A stretch of 6,334 nt of DNA from an uncultured Verrucomicrobiota bacterium (lineage in GTDB: Bacteria > Verrucomicrobiota > Kiritimatiellia > RFP12 > UBA1067), in NCBI GenBank assembly GCA_945613785.1, contig CALZAJ010000098.1:1-6334 (forward strand), read 5' to 3'. The notes under the pieces are model-generated. The model was not told the origin of the DNA, made no database searches, and saw nothing but the letters and a program-made list of their open reading frames with translations. Of this stretch, positions 1 to 6,279 are shown one piece after another; the stretch's first letter is position 1; every line of letters begins with the position of its first letter. The translations under genes and the position numbers were made by a program.

Positions 1-217
1 TTCGCGAAGGGTAGTCGGGCGCGGCAAATCGCCCGAGCCGCGGCAGGAACGGACCAGGGGAAGGGTTCTGGTTGACGGACAGAGGGATTTCATCCCAGAC
101 TGTGCCACGTTATCCAAAAGTTACACACTCATTCATCGTTGGGTCCGTCGCTCATGTCGCAAGAGAGATGGAGAAAACGAGAGGAGCCGTGAGAATGGGG
201 AAGCGCGTGTTCGTCAA
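1..217. other. Left-edge region with no assignable gene; three small hairpins
   Basis: This stretch lies downstream of the ribE stop codon and holds no gene I can defend. Several frames are open on both strands, as expected in GC-rich DNA. Plus frame 1 runs in from the edge as F-A-K-G-S-R-A-R-Q-I-A-R-A and stops at TGA 73-75; it could be the tail of a convergent gene. On the minus strand an ATG at 91-93 opens a frame to the edge, but its peptide is rich in Arg, Pro and Ser and looks unlike a protein. Three hairpins follow one another: TCGGGCG 15-21 with CGCCCGA 30-36; ACCAG 53-57 with CTGGT 68-72; and GGGAT 84-88 with ATCCC 92-96, extended by ACAG 79-82 and CTGT 100-103. None is followed by a T run on either strand, so no intrinsic terminator can be called. 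I do not recognise RNase P, SRP, tmRNA, 6S or FMN-riboswitch sequence here. Confidence 0.5.
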
Positions 218-844
218 TCAGATGAATCCGGCGCGGGAAAGCATTTCCTCCGTGAGGCCGGAGGCCTGAGTCTGCTGAGCGACGTACTTGCCGATCACAT
301 CCCCTTCCAGATTGACGGAATCGCCGATTTTCTTCGTACCGAGCGTCGTTTCAGCGGCCGTTGTCGGAATGAGATCGACCGTGAGCCAGTCTTCCCCGAG
401 ACCGGAAATCGTGAGCGACACGCCATCGATGGTAATGGAGCCCTTCAGGACGGATTGAGCCGCCAAGACGCGTCCGCACTTGACCTTGAGCTGGAAGTCA
501 CGGCCTTTCGGCGTTTTCGCAATCACCGTACCGCGACAATCGACATGACCCTGCACGATGTGTCCGCCCATTGCATCACCCACGCGGAGCGCACGCTCGA
601 GATTCACCTTTGCACCCGGCACGAGATCGCCGAGACCCGTGCGCTTCACCGTCTCGTTCAACACGTCCGCCGTGAAGCGATGGTCATCAAATTTACAGAC
701 CGTCAGACAGACACCGTTGACCGCGACCGACTCTCCTTCTTCCAACGGCTTCGCCCAAGGTTCAAAACCAATCTCAAGAACAAGCCCCGCGCCCCAAGAA
801 ACGCGTTTGACGGTGCCAATTTTCTGGATGAGTCCGGTGAACAT
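218..844 (-). CDS. ribE: Riboflavin synthase (alpha chain type)
   Basis: This 208-residue protein should catalyse dismutation of two 6,7-dimethyl-8-ribityllumazine molecules to riboflavin and a pyrimidinedione, the last step of riboflavin synthesis, in the cytoplasm. It shows the family's two tandem lumazine-binding barrels. The first begins with the hallmark MFTGLIQ and has VNGVCLTV (about 42-49); the second has GGHIVQGHVD (about 93-102), IDGVSLTI (139-146) and GDxVNLExDxxGKYV (about 174-188). The C-terminal tail should form the trimerising helix. Length is normal for the family. The frame stays open upstream into ribD, but the start is fixed at ATG 842-844 because the family begins at MFTG. 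No Shine-Dalgarno sequence is visible: the bases before the ATG read TTTTCCCCT. It lies 55 bases after ribD and is probably co-transcribed with it. The usual IPHT motif of the second barrel reads IPTT (Thr161). The gene is called ribC in E. coli nomenclature. Confidence 0.96.
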   Translation of the reverse strand: MFTGLIQKIGTVKRVSWGAGLVLEIGFEPWAKPLEEGESVAVNGVCLTVCKFDDHRFTADVLNETVKRTGLGDLVPGAKVNLERALRVGDAMGGHIVQGHVDCRGTVIAKTPKGRDFQLKVKCGRVLAAQSVLKGSITIDGVSLTISGLGEDWLTVDLIPTTAAETTLGTKKIGDSVNLEGDVIGKYVAQQTQASGLTEEMLSRAGFI

Positions 845-899
845 AGGGGAAAACTTAAACTTGGTTGATGAGGAGATTGTTTGATTTGGGAATGGTGGA

Positions 900-1886
900 T
901 TAGATGGAGAAATGACAGAGAATGTCGGGTCCGAGGATGCGTTCGTCACGGGGCACGAACGGACGGACCGCCTGGGCGATGCGCTTCTTGCCGATGATGA
1001 CCGGCGAAACGACGGACATCCATTCGTCGACGAGCCCAGCCTGGGCAAGCGACACGGCCAGTTGAAGGCCGCCTTCACAGAGGACGTGCGTAAGGCCCTT
1101 CTTGCCGAGTTCAACAAGCGCCTTCTTGGCGTCGCCAAAGACCAGCGTCTCGTTCGGCTCGCCGTCGGTGAAGATCTGCGCCTGCTTCGGCAGATTCCCG
1201 GACTTCGAGATGATGACGCGCACAAGGTCGTCGTTGCGCTGGCCGTGCGAGAGCAGCGACGGATTGTCCTTGCGCACCGTCTCCGCGCCGACCATGATGG
1301 CGTCGACACGTTCGCGCAGCGAACCCGTGAACTTCCGCGCCGCGGCGGAACTGATCCAGCGGGCGTCGCCGTAGTCGTCGCAGATCTTGCCGTCCAGCGA
1401 CATTGCGATCTTCACCGTCACATACGGAAGCCCCGTCGTCACGTGCTTGCGGAAGCCGCGGATCAACTTGTCGCATTCATCAGCGGCCAAAGACTTCGGA
1501 TCGAACTTCTCGCACGCGATGCCATGTTTCGCGAGCGCGCGCTTGGCCTTGCCGCGGTTGGTCGGATTCGGATCGGCGACGGCATAGACGACGCGGGAGA
1601 TGCCGGCGGCGATGATGGCGTCCGTACAGGCGCCGACACGGCCCGGCTTGGAACACGGTTCGAGGGTCACGTAAATCGTCGCGCCCTTCGTATCGTTCTT
1701 GCGGCGTCGCGCGTTCTTGATGGCGTCGACCTCGGCATGGTCGCAGCCGCACTTGCGATGATGGCCCTTGCCGATGACTTTGTCGTTCTTGACGAGGACC
1801 GCGCCGACGGCAGGATTCGGCCGCGTATGACCAAGCCCCTTCGCCGCCTCTTCGGCAGCCATCATCAAGTATCCGTGGTCCGTCAC
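900..1886 (-). CDS. ribD: Bifunctional diaminohydroxyphosphoribosylaminopyrimidine deaminase / 5-amino-6-(5-phosphoribosylamino)uracil reductase
   Basis: This 328-residue protein performs the second and third steps of riboflavin synthesis, deaminating the pyrimidine made by GTP cyclohydrolase II and then reducing its ribosyl side chain with NADPH. The N-terminal cytidine-deaminase-like domain (about 1-145) carries TRPNPAVGAV (21-30), the zinc motif HAE (His50, Glu52) and LEPC...C (Cys78, Cys87). The reductase domain (about 153-328) carries VKIAMSLDGKI (158-168), DARWISS (174-180), DAIMVGAETV (195-204), DNPSL and CEGGLQL (270-276). I chose GTG 1884-1886 because TDHGYLMMAAEEA matches where this family normally begins and because it sits 4 bases after the nusB stop. 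An ATG at 1920-1922 in the same frame would add 12 Ser/Arg-rich residues and overlap nusB by 32 bases. No Shine-Dalgarno is visible, so translational coupling to nusB is likely. The loop between the zinc cysteines reads CSKPGRVGAC, unlike the common CSHxGRTPPC. Confidence 0.95.
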   Translation of the reverse strand: MTDHGYLMMAAEEAAKGLGHTRPNPAVGAVLVKNDKVIGKGHHRKCGCDHAEVDAIKNARRRKNDTKGATIYVTLEPCSKPGRVGACTDAIIAAGISRVVYAVADPNPTNRGKAKRALAKHGIACEKFDPKSLAADECDKLIRGFRKHVTTGLPYVTVKIAMSLDGKICDDYGDARWISSAAARKFTGSLRERVDAIMVGAETVRKDNPSLLSHGQRNDDLVRVIISKSGNLPKQAQIFTDGEPNETLVFGDAKKALVELGKKGLTHVLCEGGLQLAVSLAQAGLVDEWMSVVSPVIIGKKRIAQAVRPFVPRDERILGPDILCHFSI

Positions 1887-1890
1887 GGGA

Positions 1891-2325
1891 TCAGAGCGAC
1901 TTCGCGAACTTGTCGAGGACACCGTTCACGAGCGAACGGGACTTCGGCGTGGAGAACCAGTTGGCGAGGTCAATCGCCTCGTTGATGACGACCGGTTTCG
2001 GGACGTCGGACCACTTCATTTCACAGAGCCCCATGCGCAGGACGACACGTTCAATGGTGCCGAGACGATATAGGTCCCAATTGTCCAGCAACGGTGTGAG
2101 GAAATCATCGATCTCAGTCTGATGGTCAAGAACGCCCATCACACGCTCTTCCGCAAAATCGCGGAGCTTGCCCTTGACGACGACACCGCCATCTGCTTCA
2201 TCGAGGGAGCTGAGTTCCTCCCAGAACGCCTGCATGAACGCAAGCTTATCTTCAGGCGGATTAAGATCCGCCGCGGTCAGCATCTGAATCGCCCATTCAC
2301 GGGCCTGTCTGCGTGTCGCCGTCAT
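1891..2325 (-). CDS. nusB: Transcription antitermination factor NusB
   Basis: This 144-residue, all-helical RNA-binding protein pairs with NusE (ribosomal protein S10) on boxA RNA and supports antitermination in rRNA operons. The N-terminal part has the expected Arg-rich opening and first helix (TRRQAREWAIQML, about 4-16). The best evidence is the C-terminal half: NWDLYRLGTIERVVLRMG (about 82-99), then CEMKWSDVPKPVVINEAIDLAN (101-122), and SRSLVNGVLDKFAKS (129-143), which follow the NusB consensus closely. Length is typical. It is the first gene of a nusB-ribD-ribE run, with the ribD GTG 4 bases after its stop. The start at ATG 2323-2325 is supported by a promoter and a modest AAAGG ribosome-binding site just upstream. 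A Glu/Asp-rich insert-like segment (about 36-47) between the first helices is not unusual for the family. Confidence 0.94.
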   Translation of the reverse strand: MTATRRQAREWAIQMLTAADLNPPEDKLAFMQAFWEELSSLDEADGGVVVKGKLRDFAEERVMGVLDHQTEIDDFLTPLLDNWDLYRLGTIERVVLRMGLCEMKWSDVPKPVVINEAIDLANWFSTPKSRSLVNGVLDKFAKSL

Positions 2326-2334
2326 GTCAAAGAG

Positions 2335-2339
2335 CCTTT
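2335..2339 (-). promoter_or_regulatory. Weak ribosome binding site of nusB
   Basis: On the minus strand AAAGG lies 9 bases before the nusB ATG, a workable distance for pairing with the 16S rRNA 3' end. It is the only Shine-Dalgarno-like sequence I can see ahead of any gene in the window. The match is partial (AAGG core). Confidence 0.45.
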
Positions 2340-2343
2340 ATTG

Positions 2344-2365
2344 ATTTGGCGTTATTATACCAAAT
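2344..2365. repeat. Inverted repeat enclosing the nusB -10 box
   Basis: ATTTGG (2344-2349) and CCAAAT (2360-2365) form a perfect 6+6 inverted repeat with a 10-base spacer. The spacer contains the whole TATAAT box of the nusB promoter, and the right arm overlaps its extended -10 TG. This is the geometry of a dimeric repressor operator. It could also be coincidence, because an extended -10 preceded by TT already supplies part of one arm. Confidence 0.4.
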
Positions 2366-2383
2366 TATCGTTTACCTGCTCAA
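2354..2383 (-). promoter_or_regulatory. Sigma-70-like promoter of nusB-ribD-ribE
   Basis: On the minus strand a perfect -10 box TATAAT (2354-2359) is preceded by TGG (2360-2362), an extended -10. An 18-base spacer separates it from TTGAGC (2378-2383), which matches TTGACA at four of six positions. The expected start of transcription is near 2347, giving a leader of about 21 bases to the nusB ATG. Such a short leader cannot hold an FMN riboswitch. The -35 element lies inside the last codons of the debranching-enzyme gene, whose stop is at 2372-2374. I see no terminator between that gene and nusB, so read-through from upstream is possible. Confidence 0.7.
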
Positions 2384-5300
2384 CTGCAGCCAGACGCGGA
2401 GGACCTCGCTCACGCTCCAGGCCTGGGCCGTACAGCCCTTCTGTGCGTGCGGCGCATCGCCGTCGGCAATTTCACTCATGTGGCAAAGGCAGCCCGTGTT
2501 GAGGTTCTCGACGGACGAAGCAAGCAGCTGCAGCGCGGTTTCGTTGGAGCAGGACTTCGTCATCGACAGGGCTTCAGCATAAAGCGCGAATGGCCAGACC
2601 CACACCGTACCGTTGTGATAGGCCGGCTTACGGACCGTGTCCTCGTCGCCGGCGTAGATGCCGCGGTAAAGCGGATGGCCCGCGTTAAGCGAACGGATGC
2701 CGCCTGGCACGAGAAGCTCTTCGGTCTCACGAAGAATCAGCGGATCGTCCAAGACGCCGAGCGTGATCAGGAAGAGTTCGTTGCAACGGATGGTGTCTTC
2801 CATCCACGCCTTGGACGCGGGTTCGCCGTTCGGGGCGGCCAGGCAGTCCGCATAACCGGTCTCACGCTTGAAGTACTTCTGGACGGACGCCAGGGCACGA
2901 TCTGCGAGCTCGGTGCGTCCCGTGTACTTGAGCGCGGAGATCCATAGCGCCTGAATTTCGACTGGATAGCCGATGCGCGGCGTACAGGCGGGATAGTTGG
3001 TGTCCATCCACGTGAAGTGGGACGGGGACCAGACCAGGGCCGATTCCGGATCCATATGAATGCCGTTCGGCGTACCCTTGATGTAGTTCGCGATGAGACT
3101 TTCGCAGGTCTTCTTGAGCACGGTGACATCAACGCCCAGCGCCTCAGCTTCCTGGACGCAGCGAATGAACCAAAGCTGGGCGTCCGTCGTGTCGCGGTTA
3201 CCGGCAGTCTTGCCGTAGATGATGTTCGGCAGCGTGCCGTTCTCCTCAAACGCGGCAAAGGCCTTGAGGATCTTCACCGAGTCTTCGATCTTGCCGGCCG
3301 CCAGCATGCCGCGCATGAAGATGAACGTATCGCGTCCCCAATCGAGGAACCACGGATAGCCCGCGATGACGGTCTTGAGGTCGTCGCGCTTGACGATGAA
3401 GAGTTCGAGTGCCTCGGCAAGCGATTCAGCAATGCCGGCCGTCGGCTGTCGGTCGTCGCCGACCGTCGTGAAGTTCAGCTGCGCAGGGACCTTGGCCGTA
3501 TTCAGAACGCCCGTGAGCGTTACGGAGTCACCGACCTTGAGGTCCGCCGAGATCCAACCGGGACTGAAGAGATCACCGTTCGGATCCTGTCCGCGAGCGG
3601 CCTCTTCGGGATGTCCGACGTTGTAGGACCACTGCGGCTCATGATGATACTCGCCGTTGACGAGGGACATCTTGAAGCTCTCGCCGTAGGGCTTGAAGAC
3701 GAATCCGTCAGGCGCAGCCGTCACGGCCTGCGGGAACATCTCCTCAAGACCCGCGTAGGCCTTGGTCGACGAATGGAAGCTCCGCCATTCGATGTCCGGA
3801 CGGAACACGAGACGGACCTGATCGCCGACATCGTCTTCACCGATATTGGTGCGCGTCACCTTGAGGCGAGCCGCATTGACCCCTTCCGCAAGCGAAAGCT
3901 CGAAGGTGAAGGCCGTCGACTTGCCCATTCCGCACGGGACGTGGAAGTTCCACCGCGCGGTCTTTCCTGCGGGATCGGCAGCGAATTCCGCGACGCAGCG
4001 ACGGTCGAATTCGCGCGTGTAACCCTCGCGCTGGAGCCAGCAGCGCGTCCTCGTCCAGAGATTGACGCGGTCACTCGGACACGTCGGATTCGGATTGGCT
4101 GCGAGAAAGGCATCATACTGGCTGCGGATTTCGCCCCAACCGATGCGGACCTGGCTGGCGGCGCCGGCGCCGTTCGACAGGATCGTTCGATACTCGGGGT
4201 GTCGGCGGATCTCTTCGCCCTTCATCGACAACTTGACGCGCGCAAGCCTGCTCCGCGGCGGAATCAGGAACTTGGAGATCGTACGGGCCGCCTTACCGGG
4301 CTGATAGACAATCATCGAAATCAGCAGTTCGCGGCACTTGGTGCCGTCGCCCTTGTAGTGCGGGGCGTCGAAACGGACGACGTGAGGCGTCGCCGGCTCA
4401 CCGAAGACCATCGTCGGCTGCGAGCGGTAGACGCGAAGCGTCTTGCCCGTCGCGGGCTCGATGATGCGCATACGGAAATGGTGAGGCGCAGAAACCTCGA
4501 CCCACTGATCTTCAGGGACCACGACCTCACGACGGACGTCGCGCGGGAACTCCCAATGGAAAAGCGGGGTCGGCGTCTGGGCGCTTGCGTCCTTCGACGT
4601 TTGGGCCGCGGCATGCGTCAGCTTCGCCTGAAGGCAGAGGACCTGACCGGGCGTGAGATGGATCGGACCGTTGAGATCGTACTTCTTCTCGGTCATCAGG
4701 TCGAGCGCTTCCGTATAGGGATACTTATGCAGATCCCATTCGATGCACGCACTGTGTCCGCAATCGAGGTTGGCCAGCACGAGAATGCCGCCATTGCGGA
4801 CGACTGCCAGCGTATTGCCGGTTCCACGGGTGATGACCTCGAGATGGTTCGCGTTGGCGAACGCGGGATTACGGTCAAGAATGAAGTTGAGCTTCGAGAT
4901 GAGCTCGACCATGTTGTCCTTGGCGCCCCAGTTGAGGTCGTTCTTGCCATGGACGTCGATCTTCTCCTTGCAGAACCACTCAACGCCGTTGGCGATGCCC
5001 CAGGCGCCTTGCCAGCTGAGGAGCGCCGCGAGCTGCACGCGGAGACGCGCATAGGTCTCGCCGCCCTTCGCCAGGCGGTCATTGTCATGCGTCTCGGCGA
5101 AATGGACAAGCGTGCCGTACTTCTCGCTGCGAGCGATCGCACCGGGAAGATACCATTCGAATGCGCCGCGGTCGTAGGTCTGGAAGATTTCCGAATAGGC
5201 CCAGTCGAGATTCGATTCGGCGAGCAGACGGTCCGTCACCTTGAGTTCACCACCAAGCCCCTCGAGCATGAAGATCGTGTCGGGATACTCCTCTCGGACG

Positions 5301-6226
5301 CGGGCGACGATGTACTCCCACGTTTCCGCTGGAATCATGTAGCCGGCATCGCACCGGAAGCCGTCCACGCCATTGCGACACCAGAACAGGAAGACATCCG
5401 CCATGTAGGCGCGAAGATCGCTGTTGGAATAGTCGAGCTCCACCAGGTCCGCCCACGTCACGCCCCAGGCGCCAGGCGAGATGAACTTGCCGTCACCCTG
5501 ACGATGGAACCAGTCGGGATGATGGGTCTGAAGCGTCGAAGCCCAGCCCGTATGGTTGGCGGGAAGATCGACAAGGAAGAGTCCGCAACGCGAATGGACG
5601 GCATCGATCAGCTCCTTGAACTGGTCGAGGGGCGTCGCGTATTCGTCGAACTCTGCCATGGCGGGATCGACGGACATGAAGTCGAGGGAGGCGAACGGAC
5701 AGCCGTACTCGCCCATCACGGCGTACGTCGTGGGCACGGGGAACGGCGGCAGCGTCTGGATGAGACGGAAGCCCATCTTGTCCATGATCAGCGGCAGACG
5801 ACGCACGACCTCGCGGAACGAGCCGAACTGACGCGGGAAGACGGTGTAGATCGAATTGTTCTTACGGGTCTCGGCACTCTCGACTTTGATATGAGTATTC
5901 CGCCCTTCCGGCCATTCAGGGACGTTGGAACCTTCAGGGAAGAAACAGGCCTTGCCAGAAAAGACTCCGACCTCGTCCAACGGAATGTCCGCACGGAAGA
6001 CACCAGGTTCGACCTCAGGCAGCGGAATATCCGTCCAGGCCTTCGCCATCGGCGTCTCGCCACGCTCGGTCTCGGCGATGATTTCGCGCCGACGAACGCG
6101 GGCGTGTCCGATATTCGTACGAAAGGCGGCGCGACCCTTGCGAGGCGCGTCAAGCTTCAGGGTGACGGTAAGAACATCTCCACGCCATTTGAGGAGAAAA
6201 TCATGCGGACTCGGACTCTGTGTCAT
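2372..6226 (-). CDS. Bifunctional glycogen debranching enzyme (4-alpha-glucanotransferase / amylo-alpha-1,6-glucosidase)
   Basis: This 1284-residue, probably cytoplasmic protein should trim glycogen or limit dextrin by moving short maltosaccharides off a branch stub and hydrolysing the remaining alpha-1,6 glucose. Residues 1-115 look like a beta-sandwich. A GH13 barrel follows (about 120-535): region I VDLPANHTG (219-227); region II GFRCDAGY (289-296) with nucleophile Asp293; region III FMLEGLGG (319-326) with acid/base Glu322; region IV HFAETHDND (375-383) with Asp381. A central part (about 540-935) is mostly beta-like with no motif I know. The C-terminal GH133 part (about 938-1284) has PWFLDWGRDTFIF (958-970), WMDTNYPACTPRIGYPVEIQ (1073-1091 region), HNGTVWVWPF (1204-1213) and GCTAQAWSVSEVLR (1264-1277). 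By motif, Asp1075 and Glu1252 are my candidates for its catalytic pair. No signal peptide is apparent. No Shine-Dalgarno precedes the ATG at 6224-6226; the next Met is residue 60, inside the first domain. The layout recalls eukaryotic AGL/Gdb1. Confidence 0.9.
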   Translation of the reverse strand: MTQSPSPHDFLLKWRGDVLTVTLKLDAPRKGRAAFRTNIGHARVRRREIIAETERGETPMAKAWTDIPLPEVEPGVFRADIPLDEVGVFSGKACFFPEGSNVPEWPEGRNTHIKVESAETRKNNSIYTVFPRQFGSFREVVRRLPLIMDKMGFRLIQTLPPFPVPTTYAVMGEYGCPFASLDFMSVDPAMAEFDEYATPLDQFKELIDAVHSRCGLFLVDLPANHTGWASTLQTHHPDWFHRQGDGKFISPGAWGVTWADLVELDYSNSDLRAYMADVFLFWCRNGVDGFRCDAGYMIPAETWEYIVARVREEYPDTIFMLEGLGGELKVTDRLLAESNLDWAYSEIFQTYDRGAFEWYLPGAIARSEKYGTLVHFAETHDNDRLAKGGETYARLRVQLAALLSWQGAWGIANGVEWFCKEKIDVHGKNDLNWGAKDNMVELISKLNFILDRNPAFANANHLEVITRGTGNTLAVVRNGGILVLANLDCGHSACIEWDLHKYPYTEALDLMTEKKYDLNGPIHLTPGQVLCLQAKLTHAAAQTSKDASAQTPTPLFHWEFPRDVRREVVVPEDQWVEVSAPHHFRMRIIEPATGKTLRVYRSQPTMVFGEPATPHVVRFDAPHYKGDGTKCRELLISMIVYQPGKAARTISKFLIPPRSRLARVKLSMKGEEIRRHPEYRTILSNGAGAASQVRIGWGEIRSQYDAFLAANPNPTCPSDRVNLWTRTRCWLQREGYTREFDRRCVAEFAADPAGKTARWNFHVPCGMGKSTAFTFELSLAEGVNAARLKVTRTNIGEDDVGDQVRLVFRPDIEWRSFHSSTKAYAGLEEMFPQAVTAAPDGFVFKPYGESFKMSLVNGEYHHEPQWSYNVGHPEEAARGQDPNGDLFSPGWISADLKVGDSVTLTGVLNTAKVPAQLNFTTVGDDRQPTAGIAESLAEALELFIVKRDDLKTVIAGYPWFLDWGRDTFIFMRGMLAAGKIEDSVKILKAFAAFEENGTLPNIIYGKTAGNRDTTDAQLWFIRCVQEAEALGVDVTVLKKTCESLIANYIKGTPNGIHMDPESALVWSPSHFTWMDTNYPACTPRIGYPVEIQALWISALKYTGRTELADRALASVQKYFKRETGYADCLAAPNGEPASKAWMEDTIRCNELFLITLGVLDDPLILRETEELLVPGGIRSLNAGHPLYRGIYAGDEDTVRKPAYHNGTVWVWPFALYAEALSMTKSCSNETALQLLASSVENLNTGCLCHMSEIADGDAPHAQKGCTAQAWSVSEVLRVWLQLSR

Positions 6227-6236
6227 AATTGCACAT

Positions 6237-6245
6237 ATTTTACCA
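6237..6245 (-). promoter_or_regulatory. Extended -10 promoter of the debranching enzyme gene
   Basis: On the minus strand TGG (6243-6245) precedes TAAAAT (6237-6242), a five-of-six match to TATAAT with an extended -10. No convincing TTGACA lies 16-18 bases upstream; the sequence there is around GTCAAC/AGTCAA. The expected transcription start, near 6230, is only about 4 bases before the ATG, so the mRNA would be nearly leaderless, which fits the missing Shine-Dalgarno. The same TTTGGTAWAAT string occurs in the nusB promoter. Alternatively the gene is read through from the upstream gene. Confidence 0.5.
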
Positions 6246-6279
6246 AAAATAGCGCAGTGTTGACTGACCGAGTACGGAA

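Noticed and set aside
109..120. TTTTGGATAAC on the minus strand as a third copy of the promoter motif
   Set aside because: The spacing between TTTGG and the -10-like hexamer is one base shorter than in the other two, the hexamer GATAAC is poor, there is no -35, and no convincing gene follows.
845..899. FMN riboswitch or other regulatory RNA between ribD and ribE
   Set aside because: The spacer is only 55 bases and shows none of the conserved RFN segments or any clear stem.
845..1309. N-terminal extension of the ribE frame into ribD
   Set aside because: The extension is Ser/Arg-rich and overlaps ribD in another frame. Riboflavin synthases begin at MFTG, which is the ATG at 842-844.
912..1985. 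A 357-codon plus-strand open frame antisense to ribD and the 3' end of nusB
   Set aside because: The opposite strand encodes RibD with full motifs. The antisense product is rich in Arg, Ala and Asp without recognisable features, as expected for a shadow frame in GC-rich DNA.
2122..2947. Plus-strand open frames across the end of the debranching enzyme and nusB
   Set aside because: They lie opposite strongly supported genes, show no family motifs and have no promoter or ribosome binding site.
6251..6270. CAGT-CAAC-ACTG hairpin followed by TATTTTT on the minus strand, as a terminator of the right-edge gene
   Set aside because: A 4-bp stem is too short, and the T run is separated from it and overlaps the promoter of the next gene.
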